64,000 nucleotides of DNA from Kordia aestuariivivens (lineage in GTDB: Bacteria > Bacteroidota > Bacteroidia > Flavobacteriales > Flavobacteriaceae): assembly GCF_014397005.1 (NCBI RefSeq), contig NZ_JACGWS010000014.1, positions 1 to 64,000 of the forward strand. The letters are read 5' to 3'. The notes under the pieces are model-generated. The model saw nothing but the letters and a program-made list of their open reading frames with translations, searched no databases and had not been told where the DNA came from. This document shows, in pieces, positions 25,914-35,020 of the stretch. Each line of letters begins with the position of its first letter. The stretch's first letter is position 1. The position numbers and the translations under genes are program-made.

Positions 25914-26409
25914 AGTTGTGTTTTTTTATAAGTTCTTGTCTTATGTATTTTCTTGCTCTTGATAATGCTACGCGTATTGCGGTTGGGTTCATGTCTACTA
26001 CTTTTGCAATTTCTTCAAAATCATATTGCTCTATATCTCTGAGTTGAATAATGATTTTTTGTTGCGATGGTAGTTCATCCATAATTTGATGCACAAAACT
26101 GACACTATCTTTTAATTCTACTTCTTTTTGTAAAGATGTATTTTCGTCTTTATAATTACTATGTACTAATTTTAAATTGCTGGCTTGTTTAGATTTTAAT
26201 TTGTCTAAACAATAATTTTTAGTCATTGTCATTGCAAAAGCTTCTACATTACTATACGTACCGATCTTTGTTTTCTTAGACCATAATTTCAACAATACTT
26301 CCTGAGTTGCGTCTTCAGCTTCTTCATTAGAAACTAATAATCGCTTCGCAAGTCTGTATAACTTGTCTTTAAAAGGCATTACCATCTGTAAAAAATCTGC
26401 CTGTTTCAT
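25900..26409 (-). CDS. RNA polymerase ECF sigma factor
   Basis: This 169-residue sigma-70 family protein holds only regions 2 and 4. Region 2 has MPFKDKLYRLAKRLLVSNEEAEDATQEVLLKLW and region 4 has LPSQQKIIIQLRDIEQYDFEEIAKVVDMNPTAIRVALSRARKYIR. It is the first gene of the operon with the membrane protein and two DUF4252 genes. ECF factors of this kind usually control their own operon. The divergent S41 protease gene 133 nt away could be another target, which is inference. Confidence 0.94.
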   Translation of the reverse strand: MKQADFLQMVMPFKDKLYRLAKRLLVSNEEAEDATQEVLLKLWSKKTKIGTYSNVEAFAMTMTKNYCLDKLKSKQASNLKLVHSNYKDENTSLQKEVELKDSVSFVHQIMDELPSQQKIIIQLRDIEQYDFEEIAKVVDMNPTAIRVALSRARKYIRQELIKKHNYGIS

Positions 26410-26542
26410 TTCTATGGTTACTTAATTTCGGTTAGTTATAAGGAAGACGAGCGAGTTAATAATTTGTTACAAATAATTTTTATTTTACAATAATGTCGCT
26501 ATTTTTAGTGTTTATAAAGTAAACCCTAAGTAAGATACTGCT

Positions 26543-28051
26543 ATGATAAAGAAAATTATGAATATAAAAAAATTGCTCTTCCTATTTGTTGCTGCTTCTG
26601 TAATCACCATAAGCTGTACAGATCAGGATGATAATCTGTTTAGTGTACCTGCAAGTATAGAAGTGCAGGACTTCGTTTGGAAAGGACTAAATTTATGGTA
26701 TTTTTGGCAAGGTGAAGTTCCTGATTTAGCTGATAGTAAGCTAGATGATAGTGAAAATTACATCTCTTTTTTAAATAGTTTCCCAAATCCTGGTGATTTA
26801 TTTGAACATTTACGTGATCCTGATGATCGTTTTAGTGTGATTGTAGACAACTACGATGTATTGCAAAATTCGCAACAAGGAACTTCAGAATCAAATGGTG
26901 TTGATATTAGTTATATCTTTTTAAATAGTGGAAGCTCTGAAGTAATTGGCTATGTACGTTATATTGTACCAAACTCAGATGCAGACGGAAAAGATATTCG
27001 CCGTGGCGATATTGTATATGCTGTAAATGGACAAAGTTTATTCTATAATTCTGATACAGACAACAATTTAGATTTATTAGATCCAACAAACTATACATTC
27101 AATTTAGCGGACTTAACAGTAACTAGCGGAGTTCGTTCTATTACACCTAACGGAAGAAATATTGATTTGACAAAAACGAATATTACTGAAAATCCTATTT
27201 TGATCGCTTCAACAATTGATGTTGGCGCAAAAAAGGTTGGATATATTGTGTACAATCAATTTATTTCAAACTTTGATTCACAATTAAATGATGTTTTTGC
27301 TGATTTTCAAGGGCAAGGTGTTACCGACTTAGTATTAGATTTCCGTTACAATCCAGGAGGATTTGTAAGTTCTGCCATCAATATAGGAAGTATGGTAACA
27401 GGACAGTTTGAAGGTCTATTGTTTACACGATTTAGATATAATGATAAAATTCAGCCACAGCTAACTGACGAACAAGAAAATCGTTATTTCACTGGCACAT
27501 TAAGTTCTGGCGCGGCAATTAATGGTTTAAACTTAACGAAAGTATATGTATTAACAACTTCAAGTACTGCTTCTGCAAGCGAATTAGTGATCAATTCACT
27601 AGAACCGTATATTGATGTGATCCAAGTAGGAACAACTTCGAGAGGGAAAAATGAAGCTTCGGTTTCTTTATATGATTCACCTTCTTGGACATTTGGCGAT
27701 TCACAATTAAATTCAAATCATAAATGGGCAATGCAACCGTTAATTTCTCGCTTAGAAAATAGCGCAGGTTTTTCAAACTATACAGAAGGATTAGTACCTG
27801 ATATTGTAATTTCAGAAGATTTGACAAATTTAGGAATCTTAGGTGATGAAACGGAACCTTTATTAGCTGCTGCTTTGGCAAATATTGCTGCGGCTGGAAG
27901 ACCGTTAAACTTCAATACAACTAGAGTTGTACCAATTGATTTCATTACAGACACAAAATTGCGTAGAATTACTGGAGATCGTATGTATATCGATTTAAAA
28001 GTTGGTGACAGCGATGATGCTTTACAAAACCATAAATTGATTATTAAGTAA
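26543..28051 (+). CDS. S41 family peptidase lipoprotein
   Basis: The 502-residue protein has a lipoprotein signal (LFVAASVITISC, Cys about residue 25). A small helical N-terminal region (FVWKGLNLWYFW) follows, then a PDZ domain around residues 110-215 (VPNSDADGKDIRRGDIVYAVNG) and an S41 catalytic domain. It carries VLDFRYNPGG, the probable catalytic Ser region TSSTASASELVINSLEPYI, and GTTSRGKNEAS. S41 enzymes are C-terminal processing-type proteases. It would act in the periplasm or at the outer membrane. An in-frame ATG at 26558 is an alternative start. Confidence 0.9.
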   Translation: MIKKIMNIKKLLFLFVAASVITISCTDQDDNLFSVPASIEVQDFVWKGLNLWYFWQGEVPDLADSKLDDSENYISFLNSFPNPGDLFEHLRDPDDRFSVIVDNYDVLQNSQQGTSESNGVDISYIFLNSGSSEVIGYVRYIVPNSDADGKDIRRGDIVYAVNGQSLFYNSDTDNNLDLLDPTNYTFNLADLTVTSGVRSITPNGRNIDLTKTNITENPILIASTIDVGAKKVGYIVYNQFISNFDSQLNDVFADFQGQGVTDLVLDFRYNPGGFVSSAINIGSMVTGQFEGLLFTRFRYNDKIQPQLTDEQENRYFTGTLSSGAAINGLNLTKVYVLTTSSTASASELVINSLEPYIDVIQVGTTSRGKNEASVSLYDSPSWTFGDSQLNSNHKWAMQPLISRLENSAGFSNYTEGLVPDIVISEDLTNLGILGDETEPLLAAALANIAAAGRPLNFNTTRVVPIDFITDTKLRRITGDRMYIDLKVGDSDDALQNHKLIIK

Positions 28052-28156
28052 TATTGATTTTGAACATTTAAAAAAACTATTCTCGATACACTTTTTTATC
28101 AAAAATCACTCGAATTGACGCTTTTCTAAATACACAGCATAATCAATAAATGACAT

Positions 28157-28196
28157 AAAAAAACGCTTCTAAATTACTTTTAGAAGCGTTTTTTGT
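28157..28196. terminator. Bidirectional rho-independent terminator
   Basis: AAAAAACGCTTCTAAA and TTTAGAAGCGTTTTTT pair around a short loop. It serves the convergent S41 peptidase gene (plus) and GH64-like gene (minus). Confidence 0.92.
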
Positions 28197-28213
28197 ATCG
28201 TTAATATTTGACT

Positions 28214-29446
28214 TTATCCTACTTTCTGAATGGTTACAATTGCACCAGTTGCATCTCTATCTGCTAAGGTAGAATCGCTATGTGTTACATCATCAAAAGC
28301 AAATGCATAATCATCTTTATCAATAGCATTCGCATGTATAATTTTAGCATATACATTATAACAATCTAAAATATCTCCATTTTTTAATTTCATGGTATTT
28401 GTATAAAAATGACCTTTATACGAAATCCAATTCTTTTTTTGTTTTGTTGTCGAAGGCATTAAGAATAAAACATCATCTGTAATCTTTGGATGCGCTAAAA
28501 GTCCAACATTAAATGCAGCGCCTAAATTTTTAGCAGGCACAGATTGTGGTGTTTTATTTGGTGCTGCAAACAGGTCTGCACAACCAAAAATACTACCTTT
28601 TATTTCGTTACTTCCATTTGGCTTTTCAAAAGAAATATCTGGCAATGCTCTTCCATTGGCGTCTTTTCCTGAAAACACAAATTCTCCGCTTTTCTTCACA
28701 ACACCATTAAAAATAACACCTTGATAGCCAGGATTAAATTCTGCAATTTCAGACATATCAACTGCAATCGATTTATTTTTCCCTTCTGCATAATATTCCC
28801 AAACCGCATCTACATACGTTTGAAATGAACTTGCATCAAAATTATTGTTAATTACATTTGGAAGATCAACCAATGCCTTATTTGGTGCTATAATTCGAAT
28901 GATTCCTTTATTATTTGGATTTTGTATAATTGTTTTCCAGTTTCCAGTAAGTCCACCAGTAAACGATTTAAAAACTTCTTGTCTGCCTTTCTTAAATCCT
29001 TTTGGACCATTGGTGGTACCGTTGGGAAGTGTTTCTTGTAACTGTAAAGGAACACATAAAAAATCTACATTCGTAATATCTATATACGGAAAACCATCTT
29101 TGGGTAAAAACGAAATTTCAAATTTATCATACACAACGTCAAAACTTGGATCTGAAGGATTTCCAATATTTGGTGGCGAAATTCTGTTTGCAAATGCCAA
29201 TGCTTTTCCAAAAGAAAGATATACTATACCCGAATCTATATTGGGCATATTGATCACGTTTTTAGAAAAGTCACTCAATTTAGTAGCAACAGAAGTATCA
29301 CTCCACACTTTTTTTGTTGGATTATAAAATTGTTGTACTTTATTTCCAGCTTTAGCTGCATTGATTCCTTTGATCGTAATATATACTTCTTCTTTTGATC
29401 CTGAATTATTTACAATTGTAATTGGAAATGGATTTGGACTACTCAT
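28214..29446 (-). CDS. GH64-like beta-1,3-glucanase family protein
   Basis: This 410-residue protein resembles the thaumatin-like glycoside hydrolase family 64. It has the early PITIVNNSG strand, YDKFEISFLPKDGFPYIDITNVDFLCVPL, a central helical part (FQTYVDAVWEYYAEG), and the C-terminal segment DDYAFAFDDVTHSDSTLA, which is close to the family ending. GH64 enzymes cut laminarin-type beta-1,3-glucan. No signal peptide is visible at the N-terminus (MSSPNPFPITIV), unusual for a secreted glucanase. Whether the catalytic acids are conserved was not checked against a structure. Confidence 0.72.
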   Translation of the reverse strand: MSSPNPFPITIVNNSGSKEEVYITIKGINAAKAGNKVQQFYNPTKKVWSDTSVATKLSDFSKNVINMPNIDSGIVYLSFGKALAFANRISPPNIGNPSDPSFDVVYDKFEISFLPKDGFPYIDITNVDFLCVPLQLQETLPNGTTNGPKGFKKGRQEVFKSFTGGLTGNWKTIIQNPNNKGIIRIIAPNKALVDLPNVINNNFDASSFQTYVDAVWEYYAEGKNKSIAVDMSEIAEFNPGYQGVIFNGVVKKSGEFVFSGKDANGRALPDISFEKPNGSNEIKGSIFGCADLFAAPNKTPQSVPAKNLGAAFNVGLLAHPKITDDVLFLMPSTTKQKKNWISYKGHFYTNTMKLKNGDILDCYNVYAKIIHANAIDKDDYAFAFDDVTHSDSTLADRDATGAIVTIQKVG

Positions 29447-29530
29447 GCTAGTATGGTTTATAAGTTAGGAGTCACAAGATACTCTAACTTTCCCAAGTGC
29501 AATAGCGTATTTTTACGTAATTGATCAAAC

Positions 29531-29562
29531 AAAAAAGCCACTCTTTTGCGGAGTGGCTTTAA
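29531..29562 (-). terminator. Rho-independent terminator of the TonB receptor gene
   Basis: AAAGCCACTC (29534-29543) and GAGTGGCTTT (29551-29560) form a perfect 10-bp stem, followed by T6 on the minus strand. Confidence 0.9.
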
Positions 29563-29588
29563 TCGACTTGTACTAGTATTAAATAAAC

Positions 29589-31451
29589 TTATAGGTTTAA
29601 AGAGAATCCAATACGAACGTTAGTTCCTCTTGTAGTAAATCCTATAATCTCTGTATATTCCTCGTTGAATATATTTGAAACGGTTAAAAATCCACTTAAA
29701 CGCTTGCTAAATGTATGATTTACATTCGCGCCAAGTAAGCTGAATGATTCTAAAGTTGCATCTTGAAATGTTGAAAAGTCTGTGTCTAAACGCTCAGAAG
29801 TAAACTGATACGAAATACCTGCATTTGTTTTTGGTGTAAACGCATACGCAACATTCAAATTTGCTTTGTGCTTCGGAATCCGCAATACTTTTACATCTTT
29901 CTTTTCTGTGAAAGTATAATTTGCGTTCACTGTTAAGTTTTTAATTGGCGTTGCTGCAACTTCAAATTCAAAACCGTTTACAGTAAATTCAGCTCCTATA
30001 TTTTGATATTCTCCAGCAAACGTTACAAAATCAGTCACGACATAATCGATGAAATTTTCTTCTGTTCTGTTGAAATAAACGGCACTTACACGTAATTTAT
30101 CAGAGAACTTCACTTCTACTCCACCTTCTAATGTTGTGTTTTCTTCTGGTGATAAATTTGGATTTGCTCCAAAATTTCCAAATAATTGCGATAAAGAAGG
30201 TGCAATAAATGATGTACTATACGAAGCAAATGCTTTTGCATATCCTTTTCCGAATGGCATACGATATGATGGATTCAAGTTGTATGTAAAATGTGTTCCG
30301 TATTCGCTGTGGTTGTTTAAACGCCCACCAGCATTTACATTCAATCCAACATCAGAAACATAAACTACATTTAAGTATGGATCTACAATTGAAGACGATT
30401 GCTCTTCTAAAAACAACGTTTGGTTGTCAATATAATTTAAACCGACAACAGTATAAAACTTATTACTGAAGTTGTATTTATTAAAAACATCCAACGCAAT
30501 TGTTTCACCTTCAAACGTAGATGGAAAGTTTGATTTAAACTCTCTATCAATCTTTGTATAAGCAGCATTTAAAGTTACGCTACCATTTTTATACGTATAC
30601 TTTGGTGCAATTCCAAATCGATATTGTTCGCTTTCACTTGTAAAATCAGCATCTGCTATTGGAAAGGAACTATCAAAATCACTTTTGAATTTATCCATAT
30701 TTCCAAAAACACTTGCTTCAAAAGCATCAGAAAATTTATATCCAATACGCACATTTGTGTTGATACGAGAAAAACGATCGCTTTCTTCACCAATTACAGC
30801 CGACAATCCATCTGTATTTTGATGACCAAAACCAACAACATAACTGATTCCATCCACAGTTCCGTCAATACGAACACTATTTGAAAAATCGTTTACATTA
30901 TAATCTGAATCGTCTTGTGATTGATTCGTCCCAAAAGAACTGTTTACACGCAAAGCAATGGTGTCTTCGGAAGCTTTTTTGGTTGTAATGCTAATCACTG
31001 CGGTTGCTGCGCCACTTCCGTAGAGTGTACTCGAAGCACCTTTTACAATCTCAATCGATTCTATTTGATCCAACGCAATCAAACGTAAATCAAAATCATT
31101 TGCAATAGAAGAAGGATCATTTACCTGAATTCCATCAATCAAAATTAATACTTGACGGTTGTTTCCACCACGTACAAAATAACTCAAGTTTTGTCCTGCG
31201 TTACTTCTACTTCCTAAAATTTCAATACCACTTTTGGTGTTGATGACTTCGGCAACGGTTTTACCTTGATTTTTTTTAATTTCTTCGCTAGAAATTGAAA
31301 TCACTGTTTTTCCAGAGTTTTCACGTTTTAATGCATGACGTGAATCTGAGATGACAACTTCATCAAGTTGTTCATTTTTGTCTTGTTCTTGCGCAAATAC
31401 ACTTGTACACGCCAATAACAAAGCACTAACAGATAGTACTGTTTTTTTCAT
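29589..31451 (-). CDS. btuB: TonB-dependent cobalamin receptor (BtuB-like)
   Basis: This 620-residue outer-membrane receptor has a signal peptide (SVSALLLACTSVFAQ) and a TonB box (LDEVVIS, about residue 30). A plug domain follows at about 45-155, with GKTVAEVINTKSGIEILG, VLILIDGIQVNDPS and IEIVKGASSTLYGSGAATAVISI. A 22-strand barrel ends GFTTRGTNVRIGFSLNL. The length equals E. coli BtuB. Substrate assignment rests on the cobalamin riboswitch in its leader and the divergent ABC importer genes; sequence alone would only say small-metallocofactor receptor. Confidence 0.93.
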   Translation of the reverse strand: MKKTVLSVSALLLACTSVFAQEQDKNEQLDEVVISDSRHALKRENSGKTVISISSEEIKKNQGKTVAEVINTKSGIEILGSRSNAGQNLSYFVRGGNNRQVLILIDGIQVNDPSSIANDFDLRLIALDQIESIEIVKGASSTLYGSGAATAVISITTKKASEDTIALRVNSSFGTNQSQDDSDYNVNDFSNSVRIDGTVDGISYVVGFGHQNTDGLSAVIGEESDRFSRINTNVRIGYKFSDAFEASVFGNMDKFKSDFDSSFPIADADFTSESEQYRFGIAPKYTYKNGSVTLNAAYTKIDREFKSNFPSTFEGETIALDVFNKYNFSNKFYTVVGLNYIDNQTLFLEEQSSSIVDPYLNVVYVSDVGLNVNAGGRLNNHSEYGTHFTYNLNPSYRMPFGKGYAKAFASYSTSFIAPSLSQLFGNFGANPNLSPEENTTLEGGVEVKFSDKLRVSAVYFNRTEENFIDYVVTDFVTFAGEYQNIGAEFTVNGFEFEVAATPIKNLTVNANYTFTEKKDVKVLRIPKHKANLNVAYAFTPKTNAGISYQFTSERLDTDFSTFQDATLESFSLLGANVNHTFSKRLSGFLTVSNIFNEEYTEIIGFTTRGTNVRIGFSLNL

Positions 31452-31527
31452 TTTTTTTCGTTTTATGGGAATAAAGTATGGGTTTCCATACGCAAACTCT
31501 TATCCCGAAAGTTTGACATTAATTGCG

Positions 31528-31743
31528 AAATGTGGCAGGTCTCCTGACTTGCAATTTGTTATATACCTTCCCGAATACTCAGTGGTCATGTAGTTATAAC
31601 AACTCATCTTTGAAATGAGGTACTGAAAAAAGCTTTCAGCACATGCTTACAGTTGCGGGAACAGTCCAAGAATGGAAGCATGTTGCCTCTTCACTTGATT
31701 CCCTTTTAATTCAAACATACTAACGTAGGTTCGAAACCAAAAT
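31528..31743 (-). ncRNA. Cobalamin (B12) riboswitch
   Basis: On the minus strand the leader contains, in order, the hallmarks of the cobalamin aptamer: AAAAGGGAATC near the 5' end, CCCGCAACTGTAAGC, the B12-box-like GACCACTGAG, then GGGAAGG and AAGTCAGGAGACCTGCC at the 3' end. It lies between the predicted transcription start (about 31743) and the receptor ATG at 31451. Binding of adenosylcobalamin would be expected to lower receptor expression. Confidence 0.93.
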
Positions 31744-31749
31744 TCGGCG

Positions 31750-31757
31750 CAAAAATA
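31750..31757 (-). promoter_or_regulatory. -7 box TATTTTTG of the riboswitch-receptor transcript
   Basis: A minus-strand TAnnTTTG match lies just upstream of the riboswitch 5' end. Confidence 0.6.
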
Positions 31758-31798
31758 AACATTCTTTAGAATGTATCTACTAAAAGATGAAATAATAT

Positions 31799-31806
31799 TA
31801 CTTTTG
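31799..31806 (+). promoter_or_regulatory. -7 box TACTTTTG of the cobalamin ABC importer genes
   Basis: A TAnnTTTG match lies 22 nt upstream of the ATG at 31829. It leaves a leader of about 15 nt, too short for a riboswitch. Confidence 0.6.
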
Positions 31807-31828
31807 AAAAAAATTAGCAAAACCATTC

Positions 31829-33004
31829 ATGCCACAATTCAAATCTATTTATTGCCTTTTAATTATACTTTGTGCTTTCACTTTCTCGTGTAAAACGGAA
31901 AAAAAGGAAGCAAAAGAAACAACGAATCCGTTTCCAGTTACAACTGAAAATACAGTAAGTACAATTGCGAATGCAAAAGGTTTTACGATTGAAAAATTAG
32001 GCGACATTACACTTATTAAAGTGCTTTCGCCTTGGCCAGATGCTGATAAAAACTATACGTATGCGCTGATTCCGCGAGAAAAAGCAGCTACAATTACACT
32101 TGATCGTGATGCGTATGATGCCATCGTTTTAACGCCTGTTGAACGTATTGTAGTTACTTCAACCACACACATTCCAATGTTGGAAATGCTTGGCGTAGAA
32201 AGTACGTTGGTAGGTTTTCCTGATACTAATTATATTTCTTCTGAAAAGACAAGAGCTTTGATTGATGCTGAAAAAGTGAAAGATCTTGGGCAGAACGATC
32301 AAATTAATATTGAATTACTAATTGATTTACAACCAGAATTAGTCATTGGTTTTTCGATCAACAATACAAATCCTACGTATAAAACCATTCAAAAAGCAAA
32401 CATTCCAGTGGTTTATAATGGCGATTGGACAGAAGCAACTCCAATTGGAAGAGCTGAATGGATTCGATTTTTCGCGCCTTTCTTTCATAAAGAAGCCAAA
32501 GCGACCGAAGTTTTCAATACGATTAAACAAAATTATAACGAAGCCAAAAAACTAGCGCAACAAGCAACTACAAAACCAACCGTTTTAAGTGGCGCGATGT
32601 ATAAAGATATTTGGTATTTACCTGCGGGCGATAGTTTTCAGGCACAATTTTTAAAAGATGCAAACGCTGATTATCTTTGGAAGGATTCCGAAGGAACTGG
32701 AAGTTTGTCGTTAAGTATTGAAAGCGTGTTGGATAAAGCTGCAGATGCCGAAATTTGGATTGGACCCGGACGTTTTAAAACCTACGAAGACCTAAAAAAA
32801 GCGAGTGAATTATATGCGAAATTTGATCCTTTCAAGCATAAAAAAGTATTTACTATTGGAAATACAATTGGCGAAACTGGTGGAACTATCTATTACGAAT
32901 TAGCGCCAACACGACCTGATATTGTATTGAAAGACCTCATCAAAGCAATTCATCCAGATTTATTACCAACGTATGAACCTTACTTTTTTAAACCTGTAAA
33001 CTAA
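31829..33004 (+). CDS. btuF: Cobalamin ABC transporter substrate-binding lipoprotein (BtuF-like)
   Basis: This 391-residue protein has a lipoprotein signal (LLIILCAFTFSC, Cys about 21). The class III periplasmic-binding fold follows: VERIVVTSTTHIPMLEMLGVESTLVGFPDTNYIS, LGQNDQINIELLIDLQPELVIGFS, and ELAPTRPDIVLKDLIKAIHPDLLP near the end. Such proteins deliver cobalamin or iron-siderophore to ABC importers. The cobalamin choice comes from the divergent riboswitch-controlled receptor. Its stop codon directly abuts the TTG start of the permease gene. Confidence 0.88.
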   Translation: MPQFKSIYCLLIILCAFTFSCKTEKKEAKETTNPFPVTTENTVSTIANAKGFTIEKLGDITLIKVLSPWPDADKNYTYALIPREKAATITLDRDAYDAIVLTPVERIVVTSTTHIPMLEMLGVESTLVGFPDTNYISSEKTRALIDAEKVKDLGQNDQINIELLIDLQPELVIGFSINNTNPTYKTIQKANIPVVYNGDWTEATPIGRAEWIRFFAPFFHKEAKATEVFNTIKQNYNEAKKLAQQATTKPTVLSGAMYKDIWYLPAGDSFQAQFLKDANADYLWKDSEGTGSLSLSIESVLDKAADAEIWIGPGRFKTYEDLKKASELYAKFDPFKHKKVFTIGNTIGETGGTIYYELAPTRPDIVLKDLIKAIHPDLLPTYEPYFFKPVN

Positions 33005-34036
33005 TTGGCTAATCAACCCACATATCGACTCACGTTTATAGTGCTTAGTGTATTGCTAATCGGTTGTTTTCTGATGAATATTAGTCTAGGTTCAGTATCA
33101 ATTCCGTTGAAAGGAATTTTTGCTGCATTTACAGGTGGCGAAATTGATAAAGAAACGTGGCGCATTACCATTTTAGACATTCGCTTACCAAAAGCAATTG
33201 CAGCGATGTTGGTTGGTTTTGGCTTGTCGTTAAGTGGTTTGTTGATGCAAACGCTATTTAGAAATCCACTTTCTGGACCTTTTGTTTTAGGATTGAGTTC
33301 GGGCGCAAGTTTAGGTGTTGCTTTATTAATTATGGGTGCATCTGCATTTGGCGGTTTTTTTGCATCCCTTTTATTATCGAGTTATAGTTTGGTCATTGCG
33401 GCAAGTATTGGAAGTTTCTTGGTATTACTTACGGTAATGGCGGTTTCGTATCGCGTAAAAGACACCATGTCGATATTGATCATCGGATTGATGTTTGGAA
33501 GCATTACAGGCGCTATTGTAAGCGTTCTGACGTACTTTAGTGATGCTGAAGAGTTGAAACAGTTTATGATGTGGACATTGGGTTCGTTAGGAAATTTAGA
33601 TTGGCAGGAATTGAGTATTCTTAGCTTTTTAGTATTTCTCGGAATCGGATTGAGCGTTTGGGCTATAAAATCATTGAATGCGTTTCTTTTAGGCGAAAAT
33701 TACGCACGTAGTTTAGGAATTGATATTAAGACATCACGTATTGTCATTATTATAGCGACTAGTTTGATGGCAGGAAGTTGCACCGCTTTTGTAGGTCCGA
33801 TAGCTTTTGTTGGATTGGCAGTTCCGCATATTACACGTTTGTTTTTTAATACTACGAATCATAAAATTTTAGTGCCCAGTGTTTGTTTGATTGGTGCAAT
33901 TTTGATGTTAATTTGCGATAGTATTGCGCAAGTTCCGTTTAGTGAAATGACGTTACCAATTAATGCCATTACGTCAATTATTGGCGCGCCCGTAGTGATT
34001 TGGTTGTTGGTTCGTAAACGGAAGATGATTTTTTAA
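33005..34036 (+). CDS. btuC: FecCD/BtuC-type ABC transporter permease
   Basis: The 343-residue inner-membrane permease has about ten membrane segments and the FecCD family motifs: RLPKAIAAMLVGFGLSLSGLLMQTLFRNPLSGPFVLGLSSGASLG at about 55-100, GSITGAIVSVLTYFSD, and the coupling region TAFVGPIAFVGLAVPHITRLFF. It forms the membrane channel of the importer. The start is TTG directly after the upstream stop. No ATG precedes the first membrane segment (LTFIVLSVLLIGCFLMNI), so TTG is needed to keep it. Confidence 0.93.
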   Translation: MANQPTYRLTFIVLSVLLIGCFLMNISLGSVSIPLKGIFAAFTGGEIDKETWRITILDIRLPKAIAAMLVGFGLSLSGLLMQTLFRNPLSGPFVLGLSSGASLGVALLIMGASAFGGFFASLLLSSYSLVIAASIGSFLVLLTVMAVSYRVKDTMSILIIGLMFGSITGAIVSVLTYFSDAEELKQFMMWTLGSLGNLDWQELSILSFLVFLGIGLSVWAIKSLNAFLLGENYARSLGIDIKTSRIVIIIATSLMAGSCTAFVGPIAFVGLAVPHITRLFFNTTNHKILVPSVCLIGAILMLICDSIAQVPFSEMTLPINAITSIIGAPVVIWLLVRKRKMIF

Positions 34037-34171
34037 TACTAGATCGCTTCACTCTTAGAATCGCTATCGCTTTTGGTATTTTGGTATCGCTACGCTGTTA
34101 GACTTCTTGGATTGTTAGACTTTTAACTCATAACACACAACTCATAACTGACAACTCAAAAATAAAAAATG

Positions 34172-34179
34172 TAATTTAG
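34172..34179 (+). promoter_or_regulatory. Possible -7 box TAATTTAG before the ABC ATPase gene
   Basis: This near match to TAnnTTTG lies in the 204-nt gap between permease and ATPase. Its TAA also forms an in-frame stop right after an in-frame ATG (34169-34171). Confidence 0.35.
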
Positions 34180-34240
34180 CATTCACAAAATAATTCCTAT
34201 CAAAACAACAACTACATATCCTGTTTTACGCGTTTCGCAA

Positions 34241-34996
34241 TTGAGCATTGGTTATCAAGAGAAAGGTAACACGAAAGTGATTGCAGAAGCGATTGATTTT
34301 AAAGTTTCAAGAGGAAAATTAGTTGCGTTGGTTGGAGCAAACGGAATTGGAAAGTCTACATTATTGCGAACATTGGCAAAGATTCAACAACCAATTTCTG
34401 GAGAGATTTTATTGCAGAATAAAGCACTTCACGCCTATTCTAATGGTGATTTGGCAAAAGAGATTAGTTTGGTATTAACCGAACAATTACCTTCTAAAAA
34501 TTTGACGGTTATTGAGTTGATCGCGCTCGGTCGTCAACCGTATACCAATTGGATTGGAAACCTTTCGAAGAACGATCACGCGATTGTGGAAAGTGCCTTA
34601 GAGAAGACAAATTTACTCGAATTTAAAGATAGAAAGTGTTATACACTTAGTGACGGACAGTTGCAAAAAGTAATGATTGCACGTGCGTTGGCGCAAGATA
34701 CGTCCATGATTATTCTGGATGAACCGACAACACATTTAGACATGTATCACAAAGCATACGTGTTGAATCTTCTGAAAAGATTAGCGCACGATACACAAAA
34801 AACGATGTTGTTTTCTACCCATGAAATCGATTTGGCGATTCAGTTGTGTGATGAAATGATTGTGATGAATGATGGCAAGGTATTTTCTGGAACACCCTGC
34901 GAATTGATTAGTCAAGGTGTTTTTGAAGCTTTATTTCCAAACGATCTCATTACTTTTGATGCAACTTCGGGAAGTTTTAAAGTGAAGAATACATAA
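34241..34996 (+). CDS. btuD: Cobalamin ABC transporter ATP-binding protein (BtuD-like)
   Basis: This ATPase of at least 251 residues has Walker A GANGIGKSTLL, the Q-loop region VLTEQLPSKNL, signature LSDGQLQKVMIARAL (LSDGQ in place of LSGGQ), Walker B MIILDEPTTHLD and the switch His in LFSTHEIDLAI. It powers the importer with the BtuC-like permease. The only ordinary start codon is the TTG at 34241, yet the in-frame codons before it encode VLRVSQLSIGYQ, the usual first strand of ABC ATPases. Translation therefore probably begins further upstream at a rare start codon, between 34175 and 34205. Confidence 0.9.
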   Translation: MSIGYQEKGNTKVIAEAIDFKVSRGKLVALVGANGIGKSTLLRTLAKIQQPISGEILLQNKALHAYSNGDLAKEISLVLTEQLPSKNLTVIELIALGRQPYTNWIGNLSKNDHAIVESALEKTNLLEFKDRKCYTLSDGQLQKVMIARALAQDTSMIILDEPTTHLDMYHKAYVLNLLKRLAHDTQKTMLFSTHEIDLAIQLCDEMIVMNDGKVFSGTPCELISQGVFEALFPNDLITFDATSGSFKVKNT

Positions 34997-35020
34997 ACTT
35001 TTAGGTTTTACCTAAAAAGA

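Noticed and set aside
34241-34996. btuD as a pseudogene because of the stop after ATG 34169
   Set aside because: All nucleotide-binding motifs are intact and the frame is open from 34175, so a rare start codon is more likely than decay.
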